Origin: Plantactinospora mayteni
GTDB lineage: Bacteria > Actinomycetota > Actinomycetes > Mycobacteriales > Micromonosporaceae
Length of the DNA: 64,000 nucleotides
Assembly (NCBI RefSeq): GCF_016862935.1
Contig: NZ_BONX01000007.1
Span: 124,001-188,000, forward strand
Reading direction: 5' to 3'
Within the stretch, counting starts at the first letter, position 1. Every line of letters starts with the position of its first letter. Shown one piece after another: positions 1-7,621 of this stretch. The position numbers and the translations under genes were made by a program. The notes below the pieces were generated by a model that saw only the letters and a list, made by a program, of their open reading frames with translations, did not search any database and was not told the DNA's origin.

Positions 1-608
1 AGGCCGCCGTCGTCGCTGTAGAGCAGCACCCCGCCCTTGCGCCCGTTCGTCTGGTGGTTCATCCCGACCACCAGCCGCCCGTCGTGGTCGCCCCGGGTGA
101 GCTGGATGCCGTGCGCCGGCCCGGTGATCATGCTGCCCCAGCCGGGCAGCCGGGCCTGGTCGGAGATGTCGTCCGGGTCGGTCCAGGTCAGCCCGTCGTC
201 GGTGCTGTGCTGGAGCCAGGGGGTGCGGTAATCCTGGGTACTGAGCAGGCTGATCCGGCCGCTGTCGGCGTCCACCACCGGGGTCGGGTTGTGCCGGGTA
301 CTGCCGTTGCCGGCCGCGATCACCTGGAGCCGTTCCCAGGTACGCCCACCGGTGATGGAGCGGCGCAGCACGATGTCGATGTCGCCGGTGTCGCCACAGT
401 CCCCGTTGCGCCCCTCGCCGAAGGCGAGCAGCGTGCCGACGTCGGTGCGTACCACGGCGGGGATGCGGACGCAGGCGTACCCGCCGTCGCCGTCCTTGAA
501 CACCGTCACCGGCGCGGTCGCGGCCAGGCCGGGGGTTGCCGGCGGGAGACCCACCGCCAGCACGATCCCGGCCAGCGCGCCGGCCAGTCCTCTTCGGACA
601 CCCACCAT
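1..608 (-). CDS. Secreted exo-alpha-sialidase (BNR repeats), 3' truncated by window edge
   Basis: Glycoside hydrolase that would release terminal sialic acids outside the cell. The 202 visible N-terminal residues start with a signal peptide of about 29 residues ending near LAA. The sialidase RIP motif is at residues 48-50 (ACVRIPAVV), where the Arg normally binds the sialate carboxylate, followed by GDIDIVLRRS. Two Asp-boxes are visible, SITGGRTW (84-91) and STDDGLTW (135-142), and a third begins at the window edge (YSDDGG). This layout is that of bacterial GH33 sialidases with a six-bladed propeller. The remaining propeller and catalytic Tyr/Glu lie outside the window, so activity cannot be judged. 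The start is an ATG followed at once by a basic n-region. The gene is divergent from the flavin monooxygenase at 932. A non-sialidase BNR-repeat protein is the main alternative. Confidence 0.85.
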   Translation of the reverse strand, partial: MVGVRRGLAGALAGIVLAVGLPPATPGLAATAPVTVFKDGDGGYACVRIPAVVRTDVGTLLAFGEGRNGDCGDTGDIDIVLRRSITGGRTWERLQVIAAGNGSTRHNPTPVVDADSGRISLLSTQDYRTPWLQHSTDDGLTWTDPDDISDQARLPGWGSMITGPAHGIQLTRGDHDGRLVVGMNHQTNGRKGGVLLYSDDGG

Positions 609-931
609 CCAGGCTTCTCCCTAGCTCTCGGTGCTGCTCCCGATCCGGGTCCGGGCGCCGGTCCGGCCGGTCCTTCCTACGCCCCCGCGCTACCGCCGCC
701 CTATTCCGGTGCTACTCCGCCGCTACCGTTCGGGGAAGTTTCATCCCGTTCGTCGCGGGCACGCCAAGTCTGCCGGGATCGGCCAGGACCGTCGCTCCGG
801 GGCCGGTGGCGGCCGGGGTACCAGGGGTGGCGAGGGCGACCGGCGCGGTCCGGTGGAATAGTTGACTCGGCAAGCATGTTGTGCGGGGCGATCCGGGGGG
901 CTGGCGCCCGGGAGCGAGTGAGGAGCTGGCG
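609..931. other. Divergent intergenic region, no gene seen
   Basis: This 323-base spacer separates the divergent sialidase and flavin monooxygenase genes and should hold both promoters. A TTGACT hexamer lies at about 863-868, but no convincing -10 follows at normal spacing. An AGGAG ribosome-binding site precedes the ATG at 932. Open frames here lack coding character. Confidence 0.5.
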
Positions 932-2026
932 ATGCAGTTCGGGATCTTCAGCGTGGGGGACGTGACCACCGATCCGACGAACGGACGGGAGCCGTCCGAG
1001 GCGGAGCGGATCAAGGCCATGGTGACCATCGCGTTGAAGGCGGAGGAGGTCGGCCTCGACGTCTTCGCCACCGGTGAGCACCACAACCCGCCGTTCGTGC
1101 CGTCGTCACCCACCACCATGCTCGGGTTCGTCGCGGCCCGGACCAGCCGGCTGCTGCTCTCCACCGCGACCACCCTGATCACCACCAACGACCCGGTGAA
1201 GATCGCCGAGGACTACGCCATGCTCCAGCACCTGGCCGACGGCCGGGTCGACCTGATGATGGGCCGGGGCAACACCGGACCGGTGTACCCGTGGTTCGGG
1301 CAGGACATCCGGAACGGCATCCCGCTGGCGATCAACAACTACGACCTGCTGCGCCGGTTGTGGCGGGAGGACGTCGTCGACTGGGAGGGCAAGTTCCGCA
1401 CCCCGTTGCAGTCGTTCACCTCGACGCCCCGGCCGCTGGACGGCATCCCGCCGTTCGTCTGGCACGGCTCGATCCGCAGTCCGGAGATCGCCGAGCAGGC
1501 CGCGTACTACGGCGACGGGTTCTTCGCCAACCACATCTTCTGGCCCAAGGAGCACACCCAGCGGATGGTCGGCCTCTACCGGCAGCGGTTCGAGTACTAC
1601 GGCCACGGCGACGCCGACCGGGCCATCGTCGGCCTCGGCGGCCAGGTCTTCATGCGGCAGAACTCCCAGGACGCGGTACGCGAGTTCCGGCCGTACTTCG
1701 ACAACGCGCCGGTCTACGGGCACGGCCCGTCGCTGGAGGACTTCAGCCGGGAGACCCCGCTGACCGTCGGCAGCCCGCAGCAGGTGATCGACCGTACCCT
1801 CACCTTCCGGGACTACGTCGGCGACTACCAGCGGCAACTCTTCCTGGTCGACCACGCCGGACTGCCGTTGAAGACCGTACTGGAGCAGTTGGACATCCTC
1901 GGCGAGGAGGTCGTACCGGTGCTGCGGCGGGAGTTCGCCGCGCTCCGCCCCGCGCACGTACCCGAGGCGCCGACGCACGCGTCGATGAAGGCCGAGCGGG
2001 ACGCGGCGGCGGAGACGGTCCGATGA
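932..2026 (+). CDS. LLM-class flavin-dependent oxidoreductase (bacterial luciferase-like)
   Basis: A 364-residue FMN-dependent monooxygenase of the luciferase-like superfamily. The N-terminus MQFGIFSVGDV is the usual first TIM-barrel strand, followed by the FATGEHHNPPF segment typical of luciferase-like enzymes. Further family segments are AEDYAMLQHLADGRVDLMMGRGNTG, split here as AEDYAMLQHLADGRVD and LMMGRGNTG, and WHGSIRSPEIAEQAA. Such enzymes use FMNH2 and oxygen. The next gene overlaps by 4 nt (ATGA) and encodes a CE1759-type FMN reductase, so the pair probably works as oxygenase plus reductase in one operon. The substrate is unknown. The ATG was chosen because AGGAG sits about 8 nt upstream; an in-frame upstream extension to 881 lacks a ribosome-binding site. 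Confidence 0.93.
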   Translation: MQFGIFSVGDVTTDPTNGREPSEAERIKAMVTIALKAEEVGLDVFATGEHHNPPFVPSSPTTMLGFVAARTSRLLLSTATTLITTNDPVKIAEDYAMLQHLADGRVDLMMGRGNTGPVYPWFGQDIRNGIPLAINNYDLLRRLWREDVVDWEGKFRTPLQSFTSTPRPLDGIPPFVWHGSIRSPEIAEQAAYYGDGFFANHIFWPKEHTQRMVGLYRQRFEYYGHGDADRAIVGLGGQVFMRQNSQDAVREFRPYFDNAPVYGHGPSLEDFSRETPLTVGSPQQVIDRTLTFRDYVGDYQRQLFLVDHAGLPLKTVLEQLDILGEEVVPVLRREFAALRPAHVPEAPTHASMKAERDAAAETVR

Positions 2027-2637
2027 CGACCCGGAGCCTCGTGGTCGTCTCGGCCGGGCTGCGGGTGCCGTCCTCCACCCGGCTCCTCGCCGACCAGCTC
2101 GCCTCGGCCACCGGCGCCGAACTCGACCGCCGGGGCGTGCCGGTCCGGACCGAGGTGGTCGAGCTGCGCGACCACGGGCACGACGTGGTCAACCACCTGC
2201 TGGCCGGCTTTCCGTCGGAGGCGCTCAAGCGGGCCCTGGACACCGTTGCCGCGGCGGACGGGCTGGTCGTGGTGACGCCGATCTTCAACGCCTCCTACAG
2301 CGGGCTGTTCAAGGCGTTCTTCGACGTGCTCGGCGACGACGCCCTGGTCGACCGGCCGGTGCTGGTCGGCGCGACCGGCGGCACCGCCCGGCACTCGCTC
2401 GCGCTCGAACACGCGCTCCGGCCGATGTTCAGCTATCTGCGTGCGGTGGTGGTGCCGACCTCGGTCTTCGCCGCACCGGAGGACTGGGCCGGCGGCAGCG
2501 CGCAGGGCACGCTGCGCGGCCGGATCGACCGGGCCGCCGGGGAACTCGCCGAGCAGATCGCCCGCCGCGAACCGACCGAGGCCGCCGACCCGTTCCGGCT
2601 CACCACCACCTTCGACCAACTGCTGACCGGCGACTGA
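2023..2637 (+). CDS. NADPH-dependent FMN reductase, CE1759 family
   Basis: A 204-residue flavodoxin-fold reductase expected to supply FMNH2 to the luciferase-like oxygenase encoded just upstream. The N-terminus SLVVVSAGLRVPSSTRLLA is the first beta strand and phosphate-binding loop. VVTPIFNASYSGLFKAFFD is the canonical FMN-reductase segment, and GATGGTARHSLALEHALRP is characteristic of the CE1759 subgroup. The ATG overlaps the preceding stop (ATGA), implying translational coupling. The 3' end of this gene appears to be duplicated just past its stop codon (see the repeat at 2589-2664). Family identification is strong; physiological substrate is inferred only from the partner gene. Confidence 0.92.
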   Translation: MTTRSLVVVSAGLRVPSSTRLLADQLASATGAELDRRGVPVRTEVVELRDHGHDVVNHLLAGFPSEALKRALDTVAAADGLVVVTPIFNASYSGLFKAFFDVLGDDALVDRPVLVGATGGTARHSLALEHALRPMFSYLRAVVVPTSVFAAPEDWAGGSAQGTLRGRIDRAAGELAEQIARREPTEAADPFRLTTTFDQLLTGD

Positions 2638-2664
2638 GCGGCGCCGGCCCGTTCCGGCTCACCA
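2589..2664. repeat. Imperfect duplication of the FMN reductase 3' end, period 59 bp
   Basis: CCCGTTCCGGCTCACCA occurs inside the gene at 2589-2605 and again after its stop at 2648-2664. Similarity continues downstream of each copy (CCAACTGCTGA against CCAAACTGCCGA), so the last roughly 59 bases including the stop region were copied once into the spacer. Confidence 0.75.
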
Positions 2665-2749
2665 GGATCTCTGCCAAACTGCCGAGCGGTGCCGGCCCGG
2701 CTCGGGGTGCCTGGGACCGGGCCGGTGCGCCGTCCGGTTGAATGGGCTG

Positions 2750-3217
2750 ATGACCCCACCGGTGCCCCGGGCCATCACGCAGGCCACCGTCCGTGCCGTC
2801 GAGGCGGTCCGGGCGCAGGACCCGGACGCCCTCGACGAGGCGGTCGGCGAGCTGGCCCCGCTCCCCGCCGAGCAGGTCGGCCTGGTGCTCGGCGCGGTAC
2901 TGCGGCTGCTGCTGGAGCAGGCGCACCCGGACGGGCTGGCCGGGGAGGACGTGCAGGCCGTACTCGTGCGGTGTGCCCGGAGCAACGCGGGCTGGCTGCC
3001 AGGGCTGGACGTCGGGGTGTTGGCGCTGCTGCTGACCGGCGCGCTCGGCGTACACCAGATGGCGGACGAGGCGCCGCCGCCCGATCCGGCGGCGGTGGCC
3101 CGGCACGCCCCGCTGCTCGTCGCCGACCTGCTCGCCGTCACCGGCGGAACGGTCGGCGACTACCTGGCCGCCGCACTCTCCGAGATCGCCGTCGCGGAGA
3201 CGATGGAACTGCCGTAG
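2750..3217 (+). CDS. Conserved hypothetical protein, helical, about 155 aa
   Basis: I do not recognise this family. The predicted protein is acidic and Leu/Ala-rich with alternating helices, for example EQVGLVLGAVLRLLLEQ and LDVGVLALLLTGALGVHQ, and a C-terminal segment TVGDYLAAALSEIAVAETM. No transmembrane segment or catalytic motif is obvious. Codon use and frame stay like the neighbours through 155 codons, which supports a real gene. I chose the ATG at 2750; a TTG at 2738 in the same frame is an alternative, and neither has a good ribosome-binding site. It follows the oxygenase/reductase pair after 112 bases, so co-transcription is possible. Confidence 0.65.
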   Translation: MTPPVPRAITQATVRAVEAVRAQDPDALDEAVGELAPLPAEQVGLVLGAVLRLLLEQAHPDGLAGEDVQAVLVRCARSNAGWLPGLDVGVLALLLTGALGVHQMADEAPPPDPAAVARHAPLLVADLLAVTGGTVGDYLAAALSEIAVAETMELP

Positions 3218-3250
3218 CTCCGCCGGGGCCGGCTCTCGGACGGACCGGCA

Positions 3251-3278
3251 GACCTCCATATACTTCGATATGGAGGTC
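3251..3278. promoter_or_regulatory. Perfect 11-bp inverted repeat enclosing the Shine-Dalgarno site
   Basis: GACCTCCATAT (3251-3261), a six-base loop ACTTCG, then ATATGGAGGTC (3268-3278) form a perfect inverted repeat. The right arm contains GGAGG (3272-3276), which sits 8 nt before an in-frame TTG at 3285 of the flavoenzyme gene. In RNA the CCUCC of the left arm would pair with this Shine-Dalgarno site. It could also be a dimeric repressor operator in DNA. Confidence 0.6.
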
Positions 3279-4364
3279 GATTCCTTGGTCGGATCTGGCG
3301 GCGCACTCGGCCGGATGGTCGTGGTCGGGGCGGGTGCTGCCGGGCTCTCGGCGGCCTGGGCCGCGCTCGGCCTCGGCTTCTCGGTGACCTGCCTCGAAGC
3401 GCGTCAGGTCGGCCATCCCGCGGCGAGCTCGACCGGCTGGGCCAAGATCTTCCGGTACGCCTACGAGGACGCCGCCCTCGCCCACCTGCTGACCGAGACC
3501 GAGCGGCGGTGGCGGCGGCTGGAGGAGCTGAGTGGCCGCCGGCTGCTGCTGCCGTGTCCCGGTCTCAACATCGCCAAGGGCGGCGCGGACTCGCTGGCCG
3601 CGATCGTGCGCTCGCTGGAGGCGGCCGGGCGGACCCACCAGGTGATCCGCCCGGACAGCCGGCGTCTCGACCGGCTCGGCGTCCGGTTGCTTCCCGGCGA
3701 GGAGGCGATCCTCGAACCGGCCGCCGGACTCCTCCACCCGACGGCCGTGCTCACCGCGCTGGCCGGGGTGGTCCGGGCCGGCGGCGGCCGGATCGTGACC
3801 GGGGCGCGGGTCCGGGAGATCAGCGCCGGTACGGGCGATCTCCTGGTCCGGACCGAGCGGGGCAGCTATCCGGCGGACCGGGTGGTGGTGGCCGCCGGTC
3901 CCTGGGCGCCGGACCTGGTGCCGGCCGCGCCGCTGCGGGTCACCCGGCAGCACCAACTCGTCTACGCGACCGACCGGGCGATCGGGGCCGGCCGGCCACT
4001 CGCCTGGGTCGACCTCGACGGCGACGACGCCTACGGAGTCGTCAACGGTACGGCCGGGCAGCATCTGCTCGGCAGCCACGCGCCCGGCCCGGTCGGGACG
4101 CCGGAGCGGGCCACCCCGGCCGACGACGGGGCCGAGCCGCTGCGGGCCCAGCTCGACGGGGTACGCCGACGGCTCGGTGCCGGGATCCGGATCGCGCCGG
4201 TTCAGCGGCTGGTCTGCCACTACACCTCCACCGAGGACGGTCGGTTCCTCGTCGCGAACTGGCCTCGGATCCCCGGGGTCGTCGTGCTCAGCGCCTGCTC
4301 CGGGCACGGTTTCAAGTTCGTGCTGACCACCGGCCACCAGGCGGCCACGCTTGCCGCCGGTTGA
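3270..4364 (+). CDS. FAD-dependent amine oxidase, sarcosine / N-methyl-amino-acid oxidase (MSOX/MTOX) family
   Basis: A 364-residue flavoprotein predicted to oxidise a secondary or N-methyl amine to an imine with oxygen. A Rossmann motif VVVGAGAAGLSAAW lies at residues 17-30. The C-terminal part carries RLVCHYTS with Cys316 and CSGHGFKFV with Lys349. These match the covalent-flavin Cys315 and oxygen-activating Lys348 of monomeric sarcosine oxidase in place and context. The ATG at 3270 lies inside the inverted repeat at 3251-3278. A TTG at 3285 has the better ribosome-binding site (GGAGG, 8 nt), and ATG 3315 would begin directly at the Rossmann strand, so the start is uncertain. The stop codon lies in the first unit of a 20-bp tandem repeat. 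The exact substrate cannot be read from sequence. Confidence 0.88.
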   Translation: MEVDSLVGSGGALGRMVVVGAGAAGLSAAWAALGLGFSVTCLEARQVGHPAASSTGWAKIFRYAYEDAALAHLLTETERRWRRLEELSGRRLLLPCPGLNIAKGGADSLAAIVRSLEAAGRTHQVIRPDSRRLDRLGVRLLPGEEAILEPAAGLLHPTAVLTALAGVVRAGGGRIVTGARVREISAGTGDLLVRTERGSYPADRVVVAAGPWAPDLVPAAPLRVTRQHQLVYATDRAIGAGRPLAWVDLDGDDAYGVVNGTAGQHLLGSHAPGPVGTPERATPADDGAEPLRAQLDGVRRRLGAGIRIAPVQRLVCHYTSTEDGRFLVANWPRIPGVVVLSACSGHGFKFVLTTGHQAATLAAG

Positions 4365-4412
4365 CCGTTCTCGCGGCCGGTTGACTGTTCTCGGCGCCGG
4401 TTGACCATTCTC
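4353..4412. repeat. Three 20-bp tandem repeats starting at the stop codon
   Basis: Three adjacent units at 4353-4372, 4373-4392 and 4393-4412 follow the pattern GCCGCCGGTTGACCGTTCTC with few substitutions. The TGA of the flavoenzyme lies in unit 1 and each later unit repeats the TTGAC motif. This looks like slippage-type amplification of the gene's 3' end, though TTGAC repeats could also act as regulatory sites. Confidence 0.85.
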
Positions 4413-4478
4413 GGTGTCGGGGCCGGGCCCGCTCGGCCAGGTCTGCCCCGTTTGCCGCTCGCCGCCGGCCGACCGTTC

Positions 4479-4602
4479 CAAGCGCCGTGCAAGCGAGGCC
4501 GGGCGCGGACGCACTGGAAACCGTGCCGGCGGCGGTGGCGGCGTGTCCGCCCGGCCACCGCCGCCCGGAGCCGACAGAAAGTCCACAAGCGCCCTGCAAG
4601 CG
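4479..4602 (+). promoter_or_regulatory. Two SARP-like direct-repeat boxes upstream of the regulator operon
   Basis: CAAGCG occurs at 4479-4484 and 4490-4495, and again at 4586-4591 and 4597-4602. In both places the pair is spaced exactly 11 bases, one helical turn, within the near-identical block CAAGCGCCSTGCAAGCG. SARP regulators typically bind hexamer or heptamer direct repeats on one face of DNA with this period. The downstream gene at 4689 has a SARP-type winged helix, so autoregulation is a reasonable inference. The surrounding 4413-4688 holds no gene; GGAGGA at 4678-4683 serves the ATG at 4689. Confidence 0.6.
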
Positions 4603-4688
4603 TGCTGCGGGTGGTGGCGGCACAGAATGTAGCGTCAGAGCCATCTGCCCTCGCATCTGTCCAGGTCTCACGAACGCGGAGGACACCG

Positions 4689-5960
4689 ATGGAGCATGTG
4701 GCCAGCGTGCACCGGATCAGACTCCTCGGTGAGCTGGAGGTCTTCGCCGCCGACGGCACCGCCGTCGAACTGCCGGCGGATCGGGTCATGCAACGACTCC
4801 TCGTCGCCCTCGCGATGCGCGCCGGCCAGCCACGCCGGATCGACGACCTGATCGCGGTCGTCTGGCCCGGCTCCGACTCGTTCAACCGCGGCGCGAAGAG
4901 CCTGGAGAGCCCGGTCAGTCGGCTCCGTGGCAAGCTCGGGATGCCCATCCCACCGCGCCGGGGACAGGCCTTCTACCGGCTGGACCTGATCCGGCGGGAC
5001 GTGGACGCGCTCGACTTCATCGACGCCGTACAGGCCGACGAGCTGCCCGTACCCGAGCTGCTCCGGCTCGTCTCGCTCTGGCGCGGCGACCCGAGGGTGG
5101 TCTTCGGCTCGCTTCCGGACAGTGAGTGGAGCGCCCTGCAACGCGCGGTGGGCCGGCTCGCCGAGCACCTCGGGCGGCTCTCCGTCGAGGACGCCCGGGT
5201 GCTCCGGCCCGCGCTCGGCGTCTTCGGCGAGGTGTTTCCCGAGGTCGCGGAGGCGATCCGGCTCTCGGCCCCGGTGCCGGCACAGCGTCAGCGCCGACTG
5301 CTCATCGTGGAGAACGAACCCCTGGTGGCGAAGATGCTCGCCTCCATCCTCTACGACTACCAGACCGTCATCGCGATGAACCTGGAAGAGGCGATGCGGG
5401 TGGTCACCGAACAGCTCGCCGACGTCGACGGCGCCCTGATCGACCTGCACCTGACCGAGCGCCTCGACTCGGCCGGGCTGGAGGTGCTGGCGTACATCCG
5501 CGACCGGCGGCCCGAGTTGCCCCGGCTGCTCATCACGGCCAGTCCGCCGCCCGGGTCCCAGGAGCAGATGCGCCGCACGTACGGGATCGTCGACATCCTG
5601 GTCAAGGGCGCGGACGGCTACAGCGCGAGCGGCGTACGGGACGCCGTCGGAGTGATGTTCAACGAGTCCGAGGAGGCGGTCCGGCGGCGGTCCGTCGCCG
5701 AGTTCGAGTCGCACGCCGTGCAGATCCAGCGCCAGTTGCGGCAGCAGATCGTCACCGCCCGCCGGGGGATCCGCGCGGGCGAGCGCACCTCGTACGGTGA
5801 TCTCGAACGGGCGACCGACCGGATGGCGCGGTTCGAGGAGGAGAGCGACGAGCTGCGGGGCCGACTCGTCGCCGCCTCGACCGACGGGCTGGACGAGGTG
5901 ATCGTCGGGTTCGTCGCGCGATGGCCACTGGCGCAGCGCAGGGCGGAGAGCGCCGGATGA
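4689..5960 (+). CDS. Regulator with N-terminal OmpR/SARP winged helix and C-terminal receiver domain
   Basis: A 423-residue protein with domains in unusual order. Residues about 8-102 form a winged helix like that of SARP/AfsR proteins (RIRLLGELEVFA, then MQRLLVALAMRAGQPRRIDDLIAVVWP and SPVSRLRGKLG in sequence). A shortened BTAD-like stretch may occupy 103-195. Residues about 203-322 form a CheY-like receiver: RRLLIVENE (acidic E208 and E210), predicted phospho-acceptor D252 in ALIDLHLTE, T283 in LLITAS and K306 in ILVKGADG. A charged helical tail follows. Normal OmpR proteins have receiver first, output second. A PAS-GAF histidine kinase three genes downstream is the obvious partner (inference). 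The ATG is set by a GGAGGA ribosome-binding site; the stop overlaps the next ATG by 4 nt. Confidence 0.85.
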   Translation: MEHVASVHRIRLLGELEVFAADGTAVELPADRVMQRLLVALAMRAGQPRRIDDLIAVVWPGSDSFNRGAKSLESPVSRLRGKLGMPIPPRRGQAFYRLDLIRRDVDALDFIDAVQADELPVPELLRLVSLWRGDPRVVFGSLPDSEWSALQRAVGRLAEHLGRLSVEDARVLRPALGVFGEVFPEVAEAIRLSAPVPAQRQRRLLIVENEPLVAKMLASILYDYQTVIAMNLEEAMRVVTEQLADVDGALIDLHLTERLDSAGLEVLAYIRDRRPELPRLLITASPPPGSQEQMRRTYGIVDILVKGADGYSASGVRDAVGVMFNESEEAVRRRSVAEFESHAVQIQRQLRQQIVTARRGIRAGERTSYGDLERATDRMARFEEESDELRGRLVAASTDGLDEVIVGFVARWPLAQRRAESAG

Positions 5961-6937
5961 ACGCCGCCGACCTGCTCCGGTCCCCGTGCGGCTCGACGGC
6001 ACTGGTCGACGAGGCGGCGGCACTGGTCGACGACGAGACAGCGCTGGTGGACGGGACAGCGCTGGCTGGGGACGGGACGCTGGTTGGCGACGCGGCGCTG
6101 GTTGGCGGGGCGGCGCTGGCTGGGGGCCCGGCGCTGGCTGGCGGGGCGGCGGCCTGGCGTCAGCGGCAGGAGCGCTACTGGGACGGCATCTCGGACCACT
6201 ACAACGGGCTCTACGCCGGGCGGTGGAGCCGGCTGGAGGACGCCTGGGTGGAGCGGCGGCTGGGCTTCCTCCGGCGGCTGGCCGAGCCGACGGTGCTGGA
6301 CCTCGGCTGTGGCACCGGCCTGGGGCTGCGGATGGTCCGCCGGCTGAACCCGGCCGCCCGGTACGTCGGCGTCGACGTCTCGGCCCAGATGGTGCACGGG
6401 GTCGGCGACCCGCTGGCCACCCTGCACCTCGGCACGATGGACGACCTCTCGTTCCTGCCGGACGGCAGCGTGGACGTGGCCCTCGGGCTCTTCTCGTCGG
6501 TGTCGTACGGCTACGACACCGGGCGGGTCTTCGCCGAGGTGGCCCGGACGCTGCGCCCGGGCGGGTGGGCGTACCTGTCCGTGCTGAGTGACCGGGCGTT
6601 GAGCCGGGTCCGGGGCGGCGCACCGCTCGGGATGTACCGCACCCGGGGCGACCGCCGCCCGCAGGTGGCGGTGCCGGTGCGCCGGCTCGACGTCGCCCGG
6701 GTACGCGAACTCGCCCGCCGGTCCCGGCTCACCGTCGTCCGGTCCGCCGGCATGAACGTGCTCTCCGGTCTCTTCGAGCAGCCCGCGTTCTGGCATCTCG
6801 GGCGGCTCGCCGCGCGGCTTGCGCCGGATCGGGCGCACACCATCGAAACGTTGTTGAGGAAGGATCCAGATGTCGACCGCGTCACCCCGTACGGAGCACC
6901 GGCCCACGTCCGCCGGTCGCCCGCACGTCTCCGCTGA
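5957..6937 (+). CDS. Class I SAM-dependent methyltransferase with a repetitive N-terminal extension
   Basis: A 326-residue cytoplasmic methyltransferase. Residues 113-122 carry motif I (VLDLGCGTGL), D140 in YVGVDVSAQM is the usual SAM-ribose acidic residue, and DGSVDVALGLFSSVSYGYDT followed by TLRPGGWAYLSV are motifs II/III. Ahead of this fold, residues 14-65 form a low-complexity stretch of short repeats (ALVD, ALAG, LVGD units) that is not part of the family and probably arose by slippage. The gene overlaps its upstream neighbour by 4 nt and its downstream neighbour by 68 nt, so it belongs to the regulator operon. The acceptor substrate is unknown; the adjacent 2OG oxygenase suggests sequential tailoring of one small molecule or peptide (inference). 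Confidence 0.88.
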   Translation: MNAADLLRSPCGSTALVDEAAALVDDETALVDGTALAGDGTLVGDAALVGGAALAGGPALAGGAAAWRQRQERYWDGISDHYNGLYAGRWSRLEDAWVERRLGFLRRLAEPTVLDLGCGTGLGLRMVRRLNPAARYVGVDVSAQMVHGVGDPLATLHLGTMDDLSFLPDGSVDVALGLFSSVSYGYDTGRVFAEVARTLRPGGWAYLSVLSDRALSRVRGGAPLGMYRTRGDRRPQVAVPVRRLDVARVRELARRSRLTVVRSAGMNVLSGLFEQPAFWHLGRLAARLAPDRAHTIETLLRKDPDVDRVTPYGAPAHVRRSPARLR

Positions 6938-7580
6938 GCGCCTGCACACCGGCTTCCCGATCGTCCGGCTCGACTACCGGGGTCGGCTGCCCGCCGGCTG
7001 GCAGCGGCAGGTCGTCGACTGTGCGGAGACCTATCGGGAGTGGAGCCTGCTCGGCGGCGAGTCGGTCACCTCGCGGCAGCGGCAGCTCGGCAGCGCCGCG
7101 TCCTGCCCGGTCGGCGTGGTCACCGGCAAGGTGGTCGGCGCCGAGTTGTCCTGGCTGGACGCGCTCTATCGGGAGGAGCTGCTCGACCTGGCCAACGGGC
7201 TCGGGCTGGGCACGTTCGAGCCCTCCGCCGACGAGCGGTCCGCGATCAACGTCAACGTCCTGCCGCCGGGCAGCGAGTACGAGTGGCACGTGGACAGCAA
7301 CCCGGTCACCGCGCTGCTGTTCGGCACGGACCAGCCGGCCGGGACCGGGGGCGAACTCGTCTTCCGGCCCGATCCGGTGACCCGGCCGACCGAGGACTGG
7401 GAGTTGGCCGTCGTACCCCGGGCCGGCGACCTGCTGCTCTTCGACGGCCGCGAGGCGGCGCACTCGGTACGACCGGTGCGGGGCGCGACGGAGCGCCTCA
7501 CCGTACCGATGAACTTCTACTTCGCGGGTGCGGGCGTCACCCGCCCGGACGACCTCGACCGGTATCTGTACGGGGAGTGA
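6870..7580 (+). CDS. 2-oxoglutarate/Fe(II)-dependent oxygenase (prolyl-4-hydroxylase-like fold)
   Basis: A 236-residue non-haem iron oxygenase. The metal triad is visible as H140 and D142 in WHVDSN and H198 in AAHSVRPV, and R209 in ERLTVPMNFY is the likely 2-oxoglutarate carboxylate ligand. The segment GGELVFRPD matches the double-stranded beta-helix core of the family. It would couple decarboxylation of 2-oxoglutarate to hydroxylation or a related oxidation of an unknown substrate. GAGGAAGGA ends 5 nt before the ATG, which supports this start despite the 68-nt overlap with the methyltransferase. It sits between the methyltransferase and a sensor kinase in one operon, suggesting that product formation is tied to signalling. 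Confidence 0.85.
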   Translation: MSTASPRTEHRPTSAGRPHVSAERLHTGFPIVRLDYRGRLPAGWQRQVVDCAETYREWSLLGGESVTSRQRQLGSAASCPVGVVTGKVVGAELSWLDALYREELLDLANGLGLGTFEPSADERSAINVNVLPPGSEYEWHVDSNPVTALLFGTDQPAGTGGELVFRPDPVTRPTEDWELAVVPRAGDLLLFDGREAAHSVRPVRGATERLTVPMNFYFAGAGVTRPDDLDRYLYGE

Positions 7581-7621
7581 CCCGCACGGCGGCAGCGGCG
7601 GTGGACGGAGGCGAGCCAGGG

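Noticed and set aside
4668-6623. Minus-strand 651-codon frame
   Set aside because: Antisense to the regulator and methyltransferase, whose motifs are clear on the plus strand.
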